A stretch of 16,023 nucleotides of DNA. Origin: JAIVGZ01 sp964552205. GTDB lineage: Bacteria > Pseudomonadota > Gammaproteobacteria > Natronospirales > JAIVGZ01. The notes under the pieces were generated by a model. The model was given only the letters and a program-made list of their open reading frames with translations. It had not been told where the DNA came from and did no database searches. The position numbers and the translations under genes are program-made. Shown piece by piece: positions 1 to 5,555 of this stretch. The stretch is taken from assembly GCA_964552205.1 (NCBI GenBank), contig CAZKFT010000041.1, forward strand, positions 1 through 16,023. The letters are read 5' to 3'. The stretch's first letter is position 1; every line of letters begins with the position of its first letter.

Positions 1-7
1 GTTATGT
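1..7 (+). other. R' core site of the preceding attC
   Basis: GTTATGT at the window edge is the 3' core of an attC whose body lies outside. It departs slightly from GTTRRRY, but GTTATGTGCC at 1-10 is exactly complementary to the R'' region at 556-565. This proves that cassette 1 begins at base 2. Confidence 0.85.
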
Positions 8-80
8 GCCGGGGCGTGTCCCGTGCAGGTAGCCCCGGAGCCAACGGCTATGGCAGGATAGGTACATCGGAGGTAGGCCT

Positions 81-266
81 ATGTCGACTGCAAAGGAAGA
101 ACTGACCCGCCTTATTCAGGGGCAGCCAGACGACAGCTCTAGTGAGGAGATCGTGCGCGAGCTGGCGTTCCATGTGATGGTGGAACGAGGCTTGGCCGAT
201 TCGGATGCGGGGCGTGTCATCTCGAACGATGAAATGTCCCGACGCATCCGCTCGTGGCAAGGCTGA
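81..266 (+). CDS. Antitoxin of a RelE/ParE-type module (cassette 1)
   Basis: A 61-residue acidic protein expected to neutralise the toxin encoded directly after it. A good Shine-Dalgarno, GGAGG at 69-73, lies 7 bases before the ATG. The sequence has an N-terminal helix-rich part (MSTAKEELTRLI), a middle with ELAFHVMVERGLAD, and a basic C-terminal tail ending RRIRSWQG. This pattern is familiar from small antitoxins paired with ParE-like toxins, but I cannot assign a named DNA-binding fold. Its 3' end overlaps the toxin start by 13 bases, so translation is coupled. As the first gene of the cassette it probably autoregulates the pair. The family assignment rests mainly on the partner. Confidence 0.8.
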   Translation: MSTAKEELTRLIQGQPDDSSSEEIVRELAFHVMVERGLADSDAGRVISNDEMSRRIRSWQG

Positions 267-547
267 ATTGGACCGAAGAGTCCCGGCGTTGGCTCGAGGA
301 CATCTACGGTTACATCGCGGCGGACAACCCGCCCGCGGCCGCGCAGACCATCCAGGGCATCTACGAGCGCGCGCAGGTTCTCATCGACCATCCCGAAATT
401 GGACACCGATACTCCGGTTCCACGCGACATGTCCGCATCCTGCTGTACGGCCACTACCGAATTACCTATCTGATTCGCCCCGATGGCGACATCGACATTC
501 TCGGTGTCTTTCACGGTGCGCTGGAAATAGCTCGGTACGAGCTTTGA
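254..547 (+). CDS. RelE/ParE superfamily toxin (cassette 1)
   Basis: A 97-residue protein starting with GTG inside the antitoxin gene. It matches the RelE/ParE toxin fold: N-terminal LNWTEESRRWLEDIYGYIA, a central helix, the HPEIGHRYSGSTRHVRIL segment, and the terminal strands YRITYLI and DIDILGVFHG. The family includes ribosome-dependent mRNA interferases (RelE) and gyrase poisons (ParE); the arginine-containing RHVRILLYGHYRITYLI pattern is nearer the ParE/'plasmid stabilisation' side. It ends at 547, twelve bases before the attC, typical of a cassette gene. The target (ribosome or gyrase) cannot be read from the sequence. Confidence 0.9.
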   Translation: MARLNWTEESRRWLEDIYGYIAADNPPAAAQTIQGIYERAQVLIDHPEIGHRYSGSTRHVRILLYGHYRITYLIRPDGDIDILGVFHGALEIARYEL

Positions 548-558
548 AGGTAGGCGGC

Positions 559-685
559 ACATAACCATGCATTGGAGCGGCCCAATGAAGAGTAGGTGGC
601 CACGCGCCTCGGGCGCGATGGGTCATTCTGCGCCCTCGGCGCGTGGGAAGGTGCCGATGTGTGCCGCTCAACGCAGGTGTTTGGC
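559..685 (+). other. attC: attC site 1 (127 bp, long variable hairpin)
   Basis: R'' is ACATAAC at 559-565 and R' is GTTTGGC at 679-685. L'' (GCATTGGAGCGG, 569-580) pairs with L' (CCGCTCAACGC, 664-674), leaving an unpaired G as the extrahelical base. The central hairpin has 17-base arms at 600-616 and 630-646 (CCACGCGCC-TC-GGGCGC against GCGCCC-TC-GGCGCGTGG), paired except for a TC/TC internal mismatch. This is the folded single-strand substrate expected for integron integrase. Confidence 0.93.
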
Positions 686-727
686 ACCTACAATCATCCG
701 TTTCGGAAGCAGCAATAGGGGGGAGCT

Positions 728-1138
728 ATGAGTACAACAAATGTCGAGAAAGAAGTACTTGTACGTAGTAAGGCAGTAGTTGCTGCAGAATCCGCGCAGG
801 ATATAGACAAGATTATGCCGTTTTGGGCTACTGACGCTATTGTTCAGGCTGCGGGCACTCCGCAAGTACAGGGGCACGACGCCATTGCTGCTCTATATGC
901 CAGCTTTTTCGAAGGTGGAAAATTGAAGGTATTTGAGGGCACAACAACTGAGATTTGGGCATCTACCAGTGGCGACCTGGCGTGTGAATACGGAACAAAT
1001 CGTTTCGTATTGAGCAGTCCAGATGGTGATCTCGAGGACAATGGCAAATACTTGGCCGTGTGGAGGAAAACAGATGGAGAGTGGTATATCCAAGCGTTGA
1101 GCTTCACGAGCGATACGCCAGCTCCACACCCGGCATAG
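728..1138 (+). CDS. SnoaL/DUF4440-like NTF2-fold protein (cassette 2)
   Basis: A 136-residue protein preceded by a strong ribosome binding site (GGGGGGAG around 717-724). It has the order typical of NTF2-like SnoaL/DUF4440 proteins: an N-terminal helix (VVAAESAQDIDKIMPFWATDA), a strand-loop with QAAGTPQVQGHDAI, a helix AALYASFF, then strands ending in GKYLAVWRKTDGEWYIQAL. Members include polyketide cyclases, small isomerases and many stand-alone proteins of unknown function; no catalytic residue can be assigned. It has no signal peptide, so it should be cytoplasmic. The gene is visibly more AT-rich in codon choice than its neighbours (acaaatgtcgagaaagaag), consistent with independent capture as a cassette. 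Confidence 0.85.
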   Translation: MSTTNVEKEVLVRSKAVVAAESAQDIDKIMPFWATDAIVQAAGTPQVQGHDAIAALYASFFEGGKLKVFEGTTTEIWASTSGDLACEYGTNRFVLSSPDGDLEDNGKYLAVWRKTDGEWYIQALSFTSDTPAPHPA

Positions 1139-1156
1139 TGGTTGTTACTCGGATGC

Positions 1157-1239
1157 GCCTAACTATGCGTTGGAGCGGCCTGATGAAAGGTAACTGGCCC
1201 CGCGCCTCGGGCGCCTGCCACTTAATGCAGGTGTTAGGT
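1157..1239 (+). other. attC: attC site 2 (83 bp, short form)
   Basis: R'' GCCTAAC (1157-1163) and R' GTTAGGT (1233-1239). L'' is GCGTTGGAGCGG at 1167-1178. L' at 1218-1228 (CCACTTAATGC) differs from the array consensus at three positions; the two C-to-T changes leave G-T pairs against L''. The centre is a short hairpin GCGCC-TCG-GGCGC within 1202-1214. Confidence 0.9.
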
Positions 1240-1255
1240 TGCCGGAGATACCACG

Positions 1256-1639
1256 TTGATCGAAAGTGACATTGCCCGCCAGGTGCTACTCTGCCTCACG
1301 GCGCTGACTTTCCTAGTTCTGGCGATCCGCACGGTCTTATTGCCGGAGAAGGTTGCCGCTGAGCTTGGCTATGGATTAAACAGGCCCAACGGGCACAGCG
1401 AGCTCTTTGCAATCTATTTCGGGTTGTGGCTTGCGATCGCCGCTCTAGCGATTCTTGCCACTGTACGCGTAGAAGTGGCTCTGCTTGGGGATATCGTTGC
1501 AGCGCTCGTGCTGGCTCAGCCCGTGGGTCGCAGTGTCGCCGTTGTGCGCTACGGCATGCCGCGCGGCCTACTCTTGGGATTCTTCGTCTTGGAGATAGTC
1601 GGTGGTTTATTATTACTTGCGATTCGACCGTCAACCTAA
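1256..1639 (+). CDS. DUF4345-like integral membrane protein (cassette 3)
   Basis: A 127-residue protein with four predicted membrane segments: near residues 8-28, around 47-67, 72-92 and 105-123. Between the first two lies the conserved-looking ELGYGLNRPNGHSELFAIYFG stretch, which ends in the Y-x-G pattern seen in DUF4345 proteins. The function of that family is not known. I chose the TTG at 1256, which has GGAGA at 1244-1248 about 7 bases upstream and only 15 bases between the attC core and the start; no ATG fits better. The stop codon (1637-1639) lies inside the R'' site of the following attC, so the cassette is packed to its limit. Confidence 0.8.
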   Translation: MIESDIARQVLLCLTALTFLVLAIRTVLLPEKVAAELGYGLNRPNGHSELFAIYFGLWLAIAALAILATVRVEVALLGDIVAALVLAQPVGRSVAVVRYGMPRGLLLGFFVLEIVGGLLLLAIRPST

Positions 1640-1759
1640 CTATGCGTTGGAGCGGCCTGTGAAAGGTTGTAGGCCACGCGCCTCGGGCGCTTGGAGAGAT
1701 GTTGCGCCCTTGGCGCGTGGGCGAGCGGCAGTGCCTACCGCTCAACGCAGGTGTTCTGC
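1634..1759 (+). other. attC: attC site 3 (126 bp, long variable hairpin)
   Basis: R'' ACCTAAC (1634-1640); R' GTTCTGC (1753-1759), which is not canonical GTTRRRY but is matched by GCAGAAC at 2326-2332. L'' GCGTTGGAGCGG (1644-1655) pairs with L' CCGCTCAACGC (1738-1748). The hairpin arms 1674-1690 and 1704-1720 are nearly the same as in attC site 1, so sites 1 and 3 are close relatives. Confidence 0.92.
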
Positions 1760-1789
1760 GCCTGGGCTGGCGTGTGCTGCCACCAGCGC

Positions 1790-1802
1790 TATACTTGAGC
1801 CA
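1790..1802 (+). promoter_or_regulatory. Possible -10 element of a leaderless cassette promoter
   Basis: TATACT at 1790-1795 ends 6 bases before the ATG of the second antitoxin gene, which has no Shine-Dalgarno. A transcript starting there would be leaderless. The -35 (CTGGCG, about 1767-1772) is weak. A toxin-antitoxin cassette far from the array promoter would be expected to carry its own promoter. Confidence 0.45.
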
Positions 1803-2032
1803 TGACTGCCGCATCTGAAGATCTATTCCGACAAGCCCTGTCCTTGGATGAGAAGGACCGGGCTACGTTGGCAGGCGCCCTAATAGAAAGCCTGCACGGC
1901 GAGATCGAACCAGGCACGGATGAAGCCTGGGCTGCTGAAATCAAGCGCCGCGTTGCCGAGCTTGAAGCCAACTCGGTTGCATCTGTCCCGTGGTCACAGG
2001 TGAAGGATCGCCTGTTCCATGGCTACGAGTGA
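1802..2032 (+). CDS. Addiction-module antitoxin, Unstab_antitox/TIGR02574-like (cassette 4)
   Basis: A 76-residue acidic protein. Its features are those of the 'putative addiction module component' family: an N-terminal amphipathic region with ALSLDEKDRATLAGALIESL, then EIKRRVAELEANSV, and a C-terminal PWSQVKDRL segment that in the family contacts the toxin. The gene starts with ATG and seems leaderless (see 1790). It overlaps the toxin by 14 bases. It should bind and inhibit the downstream RelE/ParE toxin and repress the module. Confidence 0.9.
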   Translation: MTAASEDLFRQALSLDEKDRATLAGALIESLHGEIEPGTDEAWAAEIKRRVAELEANSVASVPWSQVKDRLFHGYE

Positions 2033-2315
2033 ACTCCGGTGGCATCCGGATGCGATTCTGGATGCCGAGACGGCAAGGGACTGGTACGCCGTTCGCAGCC
2101 CATTGGCGGCTCGTGGGTTCCTGCTGGAACTGAGCGACGCCGTAGCCGCGATTACCGACGCTCCCGACCGTTGGCCCGAGAAGTCGGACGGCTGCAGGCA
2201 TTATCACTTCCCGTCCCGATATCCTTTCACGCTGGTTTATCGCACATCATCGAAGTTCGAGGTCGTAGCTGTTGCACACCAACGGCGGAAGCCGGGGTTT
2301 TGGAGTAATCGCTAA
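2019..2315 (+). CDS. RelE/ParE superfamily toxin (cassette 4)
   Basis: A 98-residue toxin-family protein. Landmarks are the N-terminal LRWHPDAILDAETARDWYA helix, the RWPEKSDGCRHYHFPSRYP turn, the strand FTLVYRT, and the strongly conserved C-terminal VAVAHQRRKPGFW found in the Unstab_antitox-associated branch of RelE/ParE toxins. It is distinct from the toxin in cassette 1, so the two modules are not recent copies. It ends 10 bases before the next attC. Whether it cleaves mRNA or poisons gyrase cannot be told from the sequence. Confidence 0.92.
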   Translation: MATSELRWHPDAILDAETARDWYAVRSPLAARGFLLELSDAVAAITDAPDRWPEKSDGCRHYHFPSRYPFTLVYRTSSKFEVVAVAHQRRKPGFWSNR

Positions 2316-2325
2316 TGCAATCGTC

Positions 2326-2404
2326 GCAGAACTATGCGTTGGAGCGACTGATGAAAACGAAGTGGCCACGCGCCGGCGTTGGCCGCTCAACGCAGGGGTT
2401 AGGG
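2326..2404 (+). other. attC: attC site 4 (79 bp, short form; last in array)
   Basis: R'' GCAGAAC (2326-2332); R' GTTAGGG (2398-2404). L'' GCGTTGGAGCG (2336-2346) pairs with L' CCGCTCAACGC (2383-2393). The centre is a short hairpin with GGCCA and TGGCC arms (2364-2368, 2380-2384). It is the last recognisable attC. The complement of its R' (ACCCTAAC) does not occur downstream in 2405-3454. Confidence 0.9.
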
Positions 2405-2427
2405 TCCCGGACCCGCAGGAGAGGGTG

Positions 2428-2772
2428 ATGCGTAGCCTGATTATCATTAACGATCCGCCGTATGGTACTGAGCGGTTGTATAACGGCCTCCGGCTCGCCC
2501 ACGCGCTGATAAAGCGCGGTGACGAGGTAACGGTGTTTCTCATGGCCGATGCGGTACTGGCTGCAAAAACTGGCCAGAAAACCCCGGATGGGTACTACAA
2601 CGCAGAGCGGATGGTGCGACGGGTCGCGTTGAAAGGTCGCGTCCTGCTCTGCGGTACCTGTATGGATGCGCGAGGCATAGGGGACGACGAAATTCTGGAC
2701 GGCGCGGAGCGCAGCACGATGGATGCCCTAGCGGAGGCAACTGCAGAAGCGGACAAGGTGATGGTGTTCTAG
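2428..2772 (+). CDS. DsrE-family sulfur-relay-like protein
   Basis: A 114-residue cytoplasmic protein of the DsrE/DsrF-like fold. It opens with the strand SLIIINDPPYGTERLYNGLRL, followed by VTVFLMADAV and the LLCGTCMDARGI motif with Cys75 and Cys78. The family handles persulfides or sulfur transfer; here a Cys-x-x-Cys pair is present but no partner sulfurtransferase is in view. I chose ATG 2428 because AGGAGAGG (2417-2424) precedes it; the longer frame upstream runs through the attC and is not credible as coding. It directly follows the last attC core (23 bases), so it occupies the first position of a possible terminal cassette. The next gene follows after 19 bases. Confidence 0.87.
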   Translation: MRSLIIINDPPYGTERLYNGLRLAHALIKRGDEVTVFLMADAVLAAKTGQKTPDGYYNAERMVRRVALKGRVLLCGTCMDARGIGDDEILDGAERSTMDALAEATAEADKVMVF

Positions 2773-2791
2773 CAATAAAGGGGAGGAGTCA

Positions 2792-3280
2792 ATGGCCATT
2801 CGCATGCTGAAAATTGTTCTGGTCGTGTTTGTCGGATTACAGGGGTGGTTTTACGTTGCAGGAAACATCGCCAACTGGGATGCCGGACTCGGCGCAGTGG
2901 GATACGTGCTCGGAATGGAGGGGCACGAGATCTACGGAAATCATATCTTTCCGCCGGTGACTAGTCCCGCTCTGGTCACCATCGCATTCCTGACCATCAT
3001 TTTCGGCGAGTTTCTGGTCGGCGCGTTGTCACTGACCGGTGCCTGGCATCTCTGGCGGGCGCGTCACGGTGACGCAGATTCTTTCAACTCCGCCAAAACA
3101 TTCGCAATCCTAGGGGCTGGAATGGCGATGGTGGTGTGGTTCGGAGGGTTTGTCGTCATAGGTGGGGCGCTATTTCAGATGTGGCAAACGCAGATCGGCA
3201 CTGGTTCATTTGAAGGAGCGTTTATCTACGGAGCAACAAGCGCCCTTGTCCTGCTCTTTGTGAATAGTCCAGACTCGTAA
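2792..3280 (+). CDS. DUF2165-family integral membrane protein
   Basis: A 162-residue protein with four membrane helices (about residues 5-25, 60-85, 105-125 and 140-157). Family-type landmarks are NIANWDAGLGAVGYVLGMEGHE, the FPPVTSPAL turn, a LTGAWHLWRARHG loop, and a late GGALFQMWQTQIGTGSFEGAF segment. DUF2165 proteins have no established biochemical role. The ribosome binding site GGGGAGGAG (2780-2788) is strong. It probably forms a two-gene unit with the DsrE-like gene. No attC or clear terminator follows, so this could be either the last cassette or the chromosomal flank of the integron. Confidence 0.85.
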   Translation: MAIRMLKIVLVVFVGLQGWFYVAGNIANWDAGLGAVGYVLGMEGHEIYGNHIFPPVTSPALVTIAFLTIIFGEFLVGALSLTGAWHLWRARHGDADSFNSAKTFAILGAGMAMVVWFGGFVVIGGALFQMWQTQIGTGSFEGAFIYGATSALVLLFVNSPDS

Positions 3281-3454
3281 TCACGGGCTTCGTGCACGGC
3301 AATAAGCGGTAGGCGCCCGACAGCTTCCGCCGCCGTTTTGCGGCACGGGCTAACTCACTCCAGCTTGCCTGCACCGATTAGGCGGTTCATCATGTAGTGA
3401 CACCCCTACTTGGGATAGGGTTATGACCACGCGGACCGTACCGGGATATCGATT
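3281..3454. other. Intergenic gap at the array end
   Basis: This non-coding stretch lies between the DUF2165 gene and the bicarbonate transporter. It holds small inverted repeats (CCGC-CGTTTT-GCGG near 3330-3343; CCCTA-n7-TAGGG near 3404-3420). I see no T-tract terminator, no attC of the array family and no convincing -35/-10 pair. The promoter of the sbtA operon should nonetheless be here. Confidence 0.5.
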
Positions 3455-4405
3455 GTGATTGCTATTGACCCCGTCCTGCTGTTTTTCCTGCTCGGCCTGG
3501 CCGCTGGTCTGTTGCGCTCGGAGCTCCGCCTGCCCGCGGCCATCTATGAACTGGTGAGCATGATTCTTCTGCTCGCCATCGGTCTCAAGGGTGGCGTTGA
3601 GCTCGCACAGCAGCCCTTCGGCGACCTCGCGCTGCAAACTGTCGCGGTGATAGCGATGGGTTCGATGTTGCCGCTGGTCGCCTTCCCGGTTCTGCGGTTC
3701 ATTGGGCGCTTCCCTCGCGCGGACGCCGCGTCCATTGCTGCCCATTATGGTTCGGTGAGCGTCGCCACTTATGCCGTCGCCACCACCTATTTTGCCAACC
3801 GGCAGATTGAGTTCGAGGCGCACATGCCTTTCCTGCTCGCCGTGCTGGAGATTCCGGCCATCCTGGTGGGTATCCTGCTGGCCCGAGGTGTCTCCCGCAA
3901 CATGCGGATTGGCGCCGCCGCGCACGAGGTGTTTTTGGGCAAGGGAATCGTGTTGCTCGTGGGGGGGCTGCTGATTGGCTGGGCCGCCGGCCCGGAAGGG
4001 TTGACCTCAATTACGCCCCTCTTCTTCGACCTATTCAAGGGAATCCTCGCGCTGTTCCTGCTGGAGATGGGGCTGATCACAGCCACACAGTTCGGTAGCC
4101 TGAGGCGGTACGGCATGTTTCTCGTGTTGTTTGGTATTGGTATGCCGCTATTCTCCTCCGTGGTGGGATTGGCGCTGGGTTTGGCACTCGGGCTGTCCGT
4201 TGGAGGCACGGCCATGCTGGCCATCCTGGCAGCGAGCGCGTCCTACATTGCCGCCCCAGCCGCCATGCGCATTTCGGTGCCGGAGGCCAACCCGACGTTG
4301 TCCTTGGCCGCTTCCCTCGGAGTTACCTTTCCGTTCAACGTCCTGATCGGCATTCCGCTTTACCACGCGATGGCGACCAAAGCATTCGCCCTGGTCGGAG
4401 GCTAG
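3455..4405 (+). CDS. sbtA: Sodium-dependent bicarbonate transporter, SbtA family
   Basis: A 316-residue hydrophobic permease with about ten membrane segments. It has the two inverted halves typical of SbtA: half one opens with DPVLLFFLLGLAAGLLRSEL and ILLLAIGLKGGVELA, half two with LFKGILALFLLEMGLI. The LAASASYIAAPAAMRISVPEA stretch (about residues 259-279) is the family signature around the substrate site. It imports bicarbonate with sodium across the inner membrane. I chose the GTG at 3455, where the family N-terminus begins; its ribosome binding site is weak. The PII-like partner gene follows after 4 bases. In cyanobacteria SbtA feeds the carbon-concentrating mechanism; here it could support carboxylation reactions or pH homeostasis, as no carboxysome gene is visible. 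Confidence 0.93.
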   Translation: MIAIDPVLLFFLLGLAAGLLRSELRLPAAIYELVSMILLLAIGLKGGVELAQQPFGDLALQTVAVIAMGSMLPLVAFPVLRFIGRFPRADAASIAAHYGSVSVATYAVATTYFANRQIEFEAHMPFLLAVLEIPAILVGILLARGVSRNMRIGAAAHEVFLGKGIVLLVGGLLIGWAAGPEGLTSITPLFFDLFKGILALFLLEMGLITATQFGSLRRYGMFLVLFGIGMPLFSSVVGLALGLALGLSVGGTAMLAILAASASYIAAPAAMRISVPEANPTLSLAASLGVTFPFNVLIGIPLYHAMATKAFALVGG

Positions 4406-4409
4406 GCTC

Positions 4410-4712
4410 ATGAACAACGGGATACGCAAACTGCTGACCATCATCACCGAGGCCGCATTGGAGAACGTCCTGATCAAGGATCTCGAACACCTAGGGGTCC
4501 TGGGCTACACCATTACCGACGCTCGCGGCAAGGGGAGCAGGGGGACACGTAACGCCGCCTGGGGCGAGAGCAGCAACATTCGCATTGAGGTCGTATGCGA
4601 TGCCACGACCGCCGAATCCATCGCCGCCCACCTGCAGGCACGGTACTATGAGCACTACGCCCTGATTCTGTTTATATCGGATGTCGCGGTGTTGCGGCCG
4701 GAGAAGTTCTGA
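4410..4712 (+). CDS. sbtB: PII-like regulator of SbtA (SbtB-like)
   Basis: A 100-residue ferredoxin-like-fold protein of the PII superfamily: LLTIITEAALENVLIKDLEHLG, a glycine-rich T-loop region (DARGKGSRGTRNAAWGESSN, about 38-57), strands IRIEVVC, and LILFISDVAVLR at the end. SbtB proteins bind adenine nucleotides, including cAMP and c-di-AMP in cyanobacteria, and regulate or block SbtA. The protein ends at VLRPEKF and lacks the C-terminal Cys-x-x-x-x-Cys redox loop known from cyanobacterial SbtB, so disulfide control is not expected. GGAG at 4397-4400 serves as its ribosome binding site, and it is certainly co-transcribed with sbtA. Confidence 0.9.
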   Translation: MNNGIRKLLTIITEAALENVLIKDLEHLGVLGYTITDARGKGSRGTRNAAWGESSNIRIEVVCDATTAESIAAHLQARYYEHYALILFISDVAVLRPEKF

Positions 4713-4733
4713 TTTTAGCGCGAGGAATATAAG

Positions 4734-5555
4734 GTGTCGCAGGATATTCTTTCTCGGAATAATGTCAGGGTTTTCGGTAAGGGAACCCAGCCGATGATGT
4801 TCGCTCATGGTTTCGGGTGTGACCAGAACATGTGGCGCTTCATTACCCAGGAATTCGAAGACGATTATCAGATCGTCTTGTTTGATTATGTGGGTTCCGG
4901 GAAGTCAGATCTTCGTGCTTATAGTGCCGAGCGCTATAGTAATCTCAAAGGTTATGCTCAGGATGTACTGGATGTATGTGACGTGCTCGACCTGAAGGAT
5001 ATTATCTTTGTCGGGCATTCCGTCAGCAGTGTCATTGGTATGCTGGCTGCCATCGAGCAACCCAAGCGTTTCAGTCGTTTAGTTCTTATTGGCCCTTCGC
5101 CCTGCTATATCAATGAACATCCGGATTATGTCGGCGGATTTGAGCGTTCTGATATTGAAGGGCTATTCGAGATGATGGAAAAGAATTATATCGGGTGGGC
5201 GCAATTCCTTTCGCCCGCCATTATGCAGAATGCAGAGCGCCCCGAGCTTGCGAGTGAGCTCGAGGAAAGTTTCTGCTCAACAGACCCTGTTATCGCACGC
5301 CGGTTCGCTGAGGCGACCTTCTTTTCCGATAATCGAAGTGATCTGATCAAAGTGCAAACCCCCTCGCTCATCATGCAATGCTCTGAAGACATCATCGCTC
5401 CTTCTGAAGTAGGTCATTACCTGCACAAGCATCTACCGGGAAGCACATTGCGAATCATGAAAGCGACGGGGCATTGTCCGCACATGAGCCACCCGGATGA
5501 GACCATTCAGATTATCAAGGAGTATTTGAACGTAGCTGATGCCGGAAACACCTAA
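4734..5555 (+). CDS. rsbQ: RsbQ-type alpha/beta hydrolase (energy-stress sensor partner)
   Basis: A 273-residue alpha/beta hydrolase of the RsbQ/KAI2-like branch. The catalytic triad falls at Ser96 (GHSVSS), Asp219 (CSEDIIAP) and His247 (ATGHCPHMSHP), the same numbering I recall for Bacillus RsbQ. The oxyanion region is FAHGFGCDQNMW (about 23-34). In Bacillus, RsbQ acts on an unknown small hydrophobic ligand and is required for the PAS-containing phosphatase RsbP to sense energy stress. Here the next gene encodes a matching PAS domain fused to GGDEF. Start GTG 4734 follows AGGA (4723-4726) with 7 bases between. Codon use is more AT-rich than in sbtAB, suggesting a separate origin. The TAA stop abuts the next start in the same frame. 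Confidence 0.92.
   Translation: MSQDILSRNNVRVFGKGTQPMMFAHGFGCDQNMWRFITQEFEDDYQIVLFDYVGSGKSDLRAYSAERYSNLKGYAQDVLDVCDVLDLKDIIFVGHSVSSVIGMLAAIEQPKRFSRLVLIGPSPCYINEHPDYVGGFERSDIEGLFEMMEKNYIGWAQFLSPAIMQNAERPELASELEESFCSTDPVIARRFAEATFFSDNRSDLIKVQTPSLIMQCSEDIIAPSEVGHYLHKHLPGSTLRIMKATGHCPHMSHPDETIQIIKEYLNVADAGNT

Larger units (their letters stand above)
1..2404 (+). mobile_element. Integron gene-cassette array (distal part)
   Basis: Four attC sites of one family separate short ORF units all read rightwards. Cassettes, cut between G and TT of each R' core, are 2-679 (antitoxin/toxin), 680-1233 (SnoaL-like), 1234-1753 (membrane protein) and 1754-2398 (antitoxin/toxin). Pairing of the two cassette ends confirms the boundaries: GTTATGTGCC at 1-10 is the exact reverse complement of 556-565; the start at 1233 matches the end at 1632-1640; the start at 1753 matches the end at 2326-2332. 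Cassette 2 pairs less perfectly (GTTTGGC against GCCTAAC). The integrase and attI would lie to the left, outside the window. No attC follows 2404, so the array ends here or in a terminal cassette running to about 3280. Confidence 0.93.

Noticed and set aside
2272..2427. Upstream extension of the DsrE-like frame
   Set aside because: It runs through attC site 4 and the toxin end; the ATG at 2428 has a proper ribosome binding site and matches the family start.
3340..3385. Possible decayed attC after the DUF2165 gene (GGCTAAC ... GATTAGGC)
   Set aside because: The core does not fit RYYYAAC/GTTRRRY, there is no L''/L' pair like the rest of the array, and it does not complement the last cassette start (GTTAGGG).
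3350..3925. Long minus-strand open frame opposite sbtA
   Set aside because: The composition is that of a reverse shadow of a hydrophobic GC-rich gene; there is no ribosome binding site or family resemblance, while the plus-strand SbtA reading is strong.
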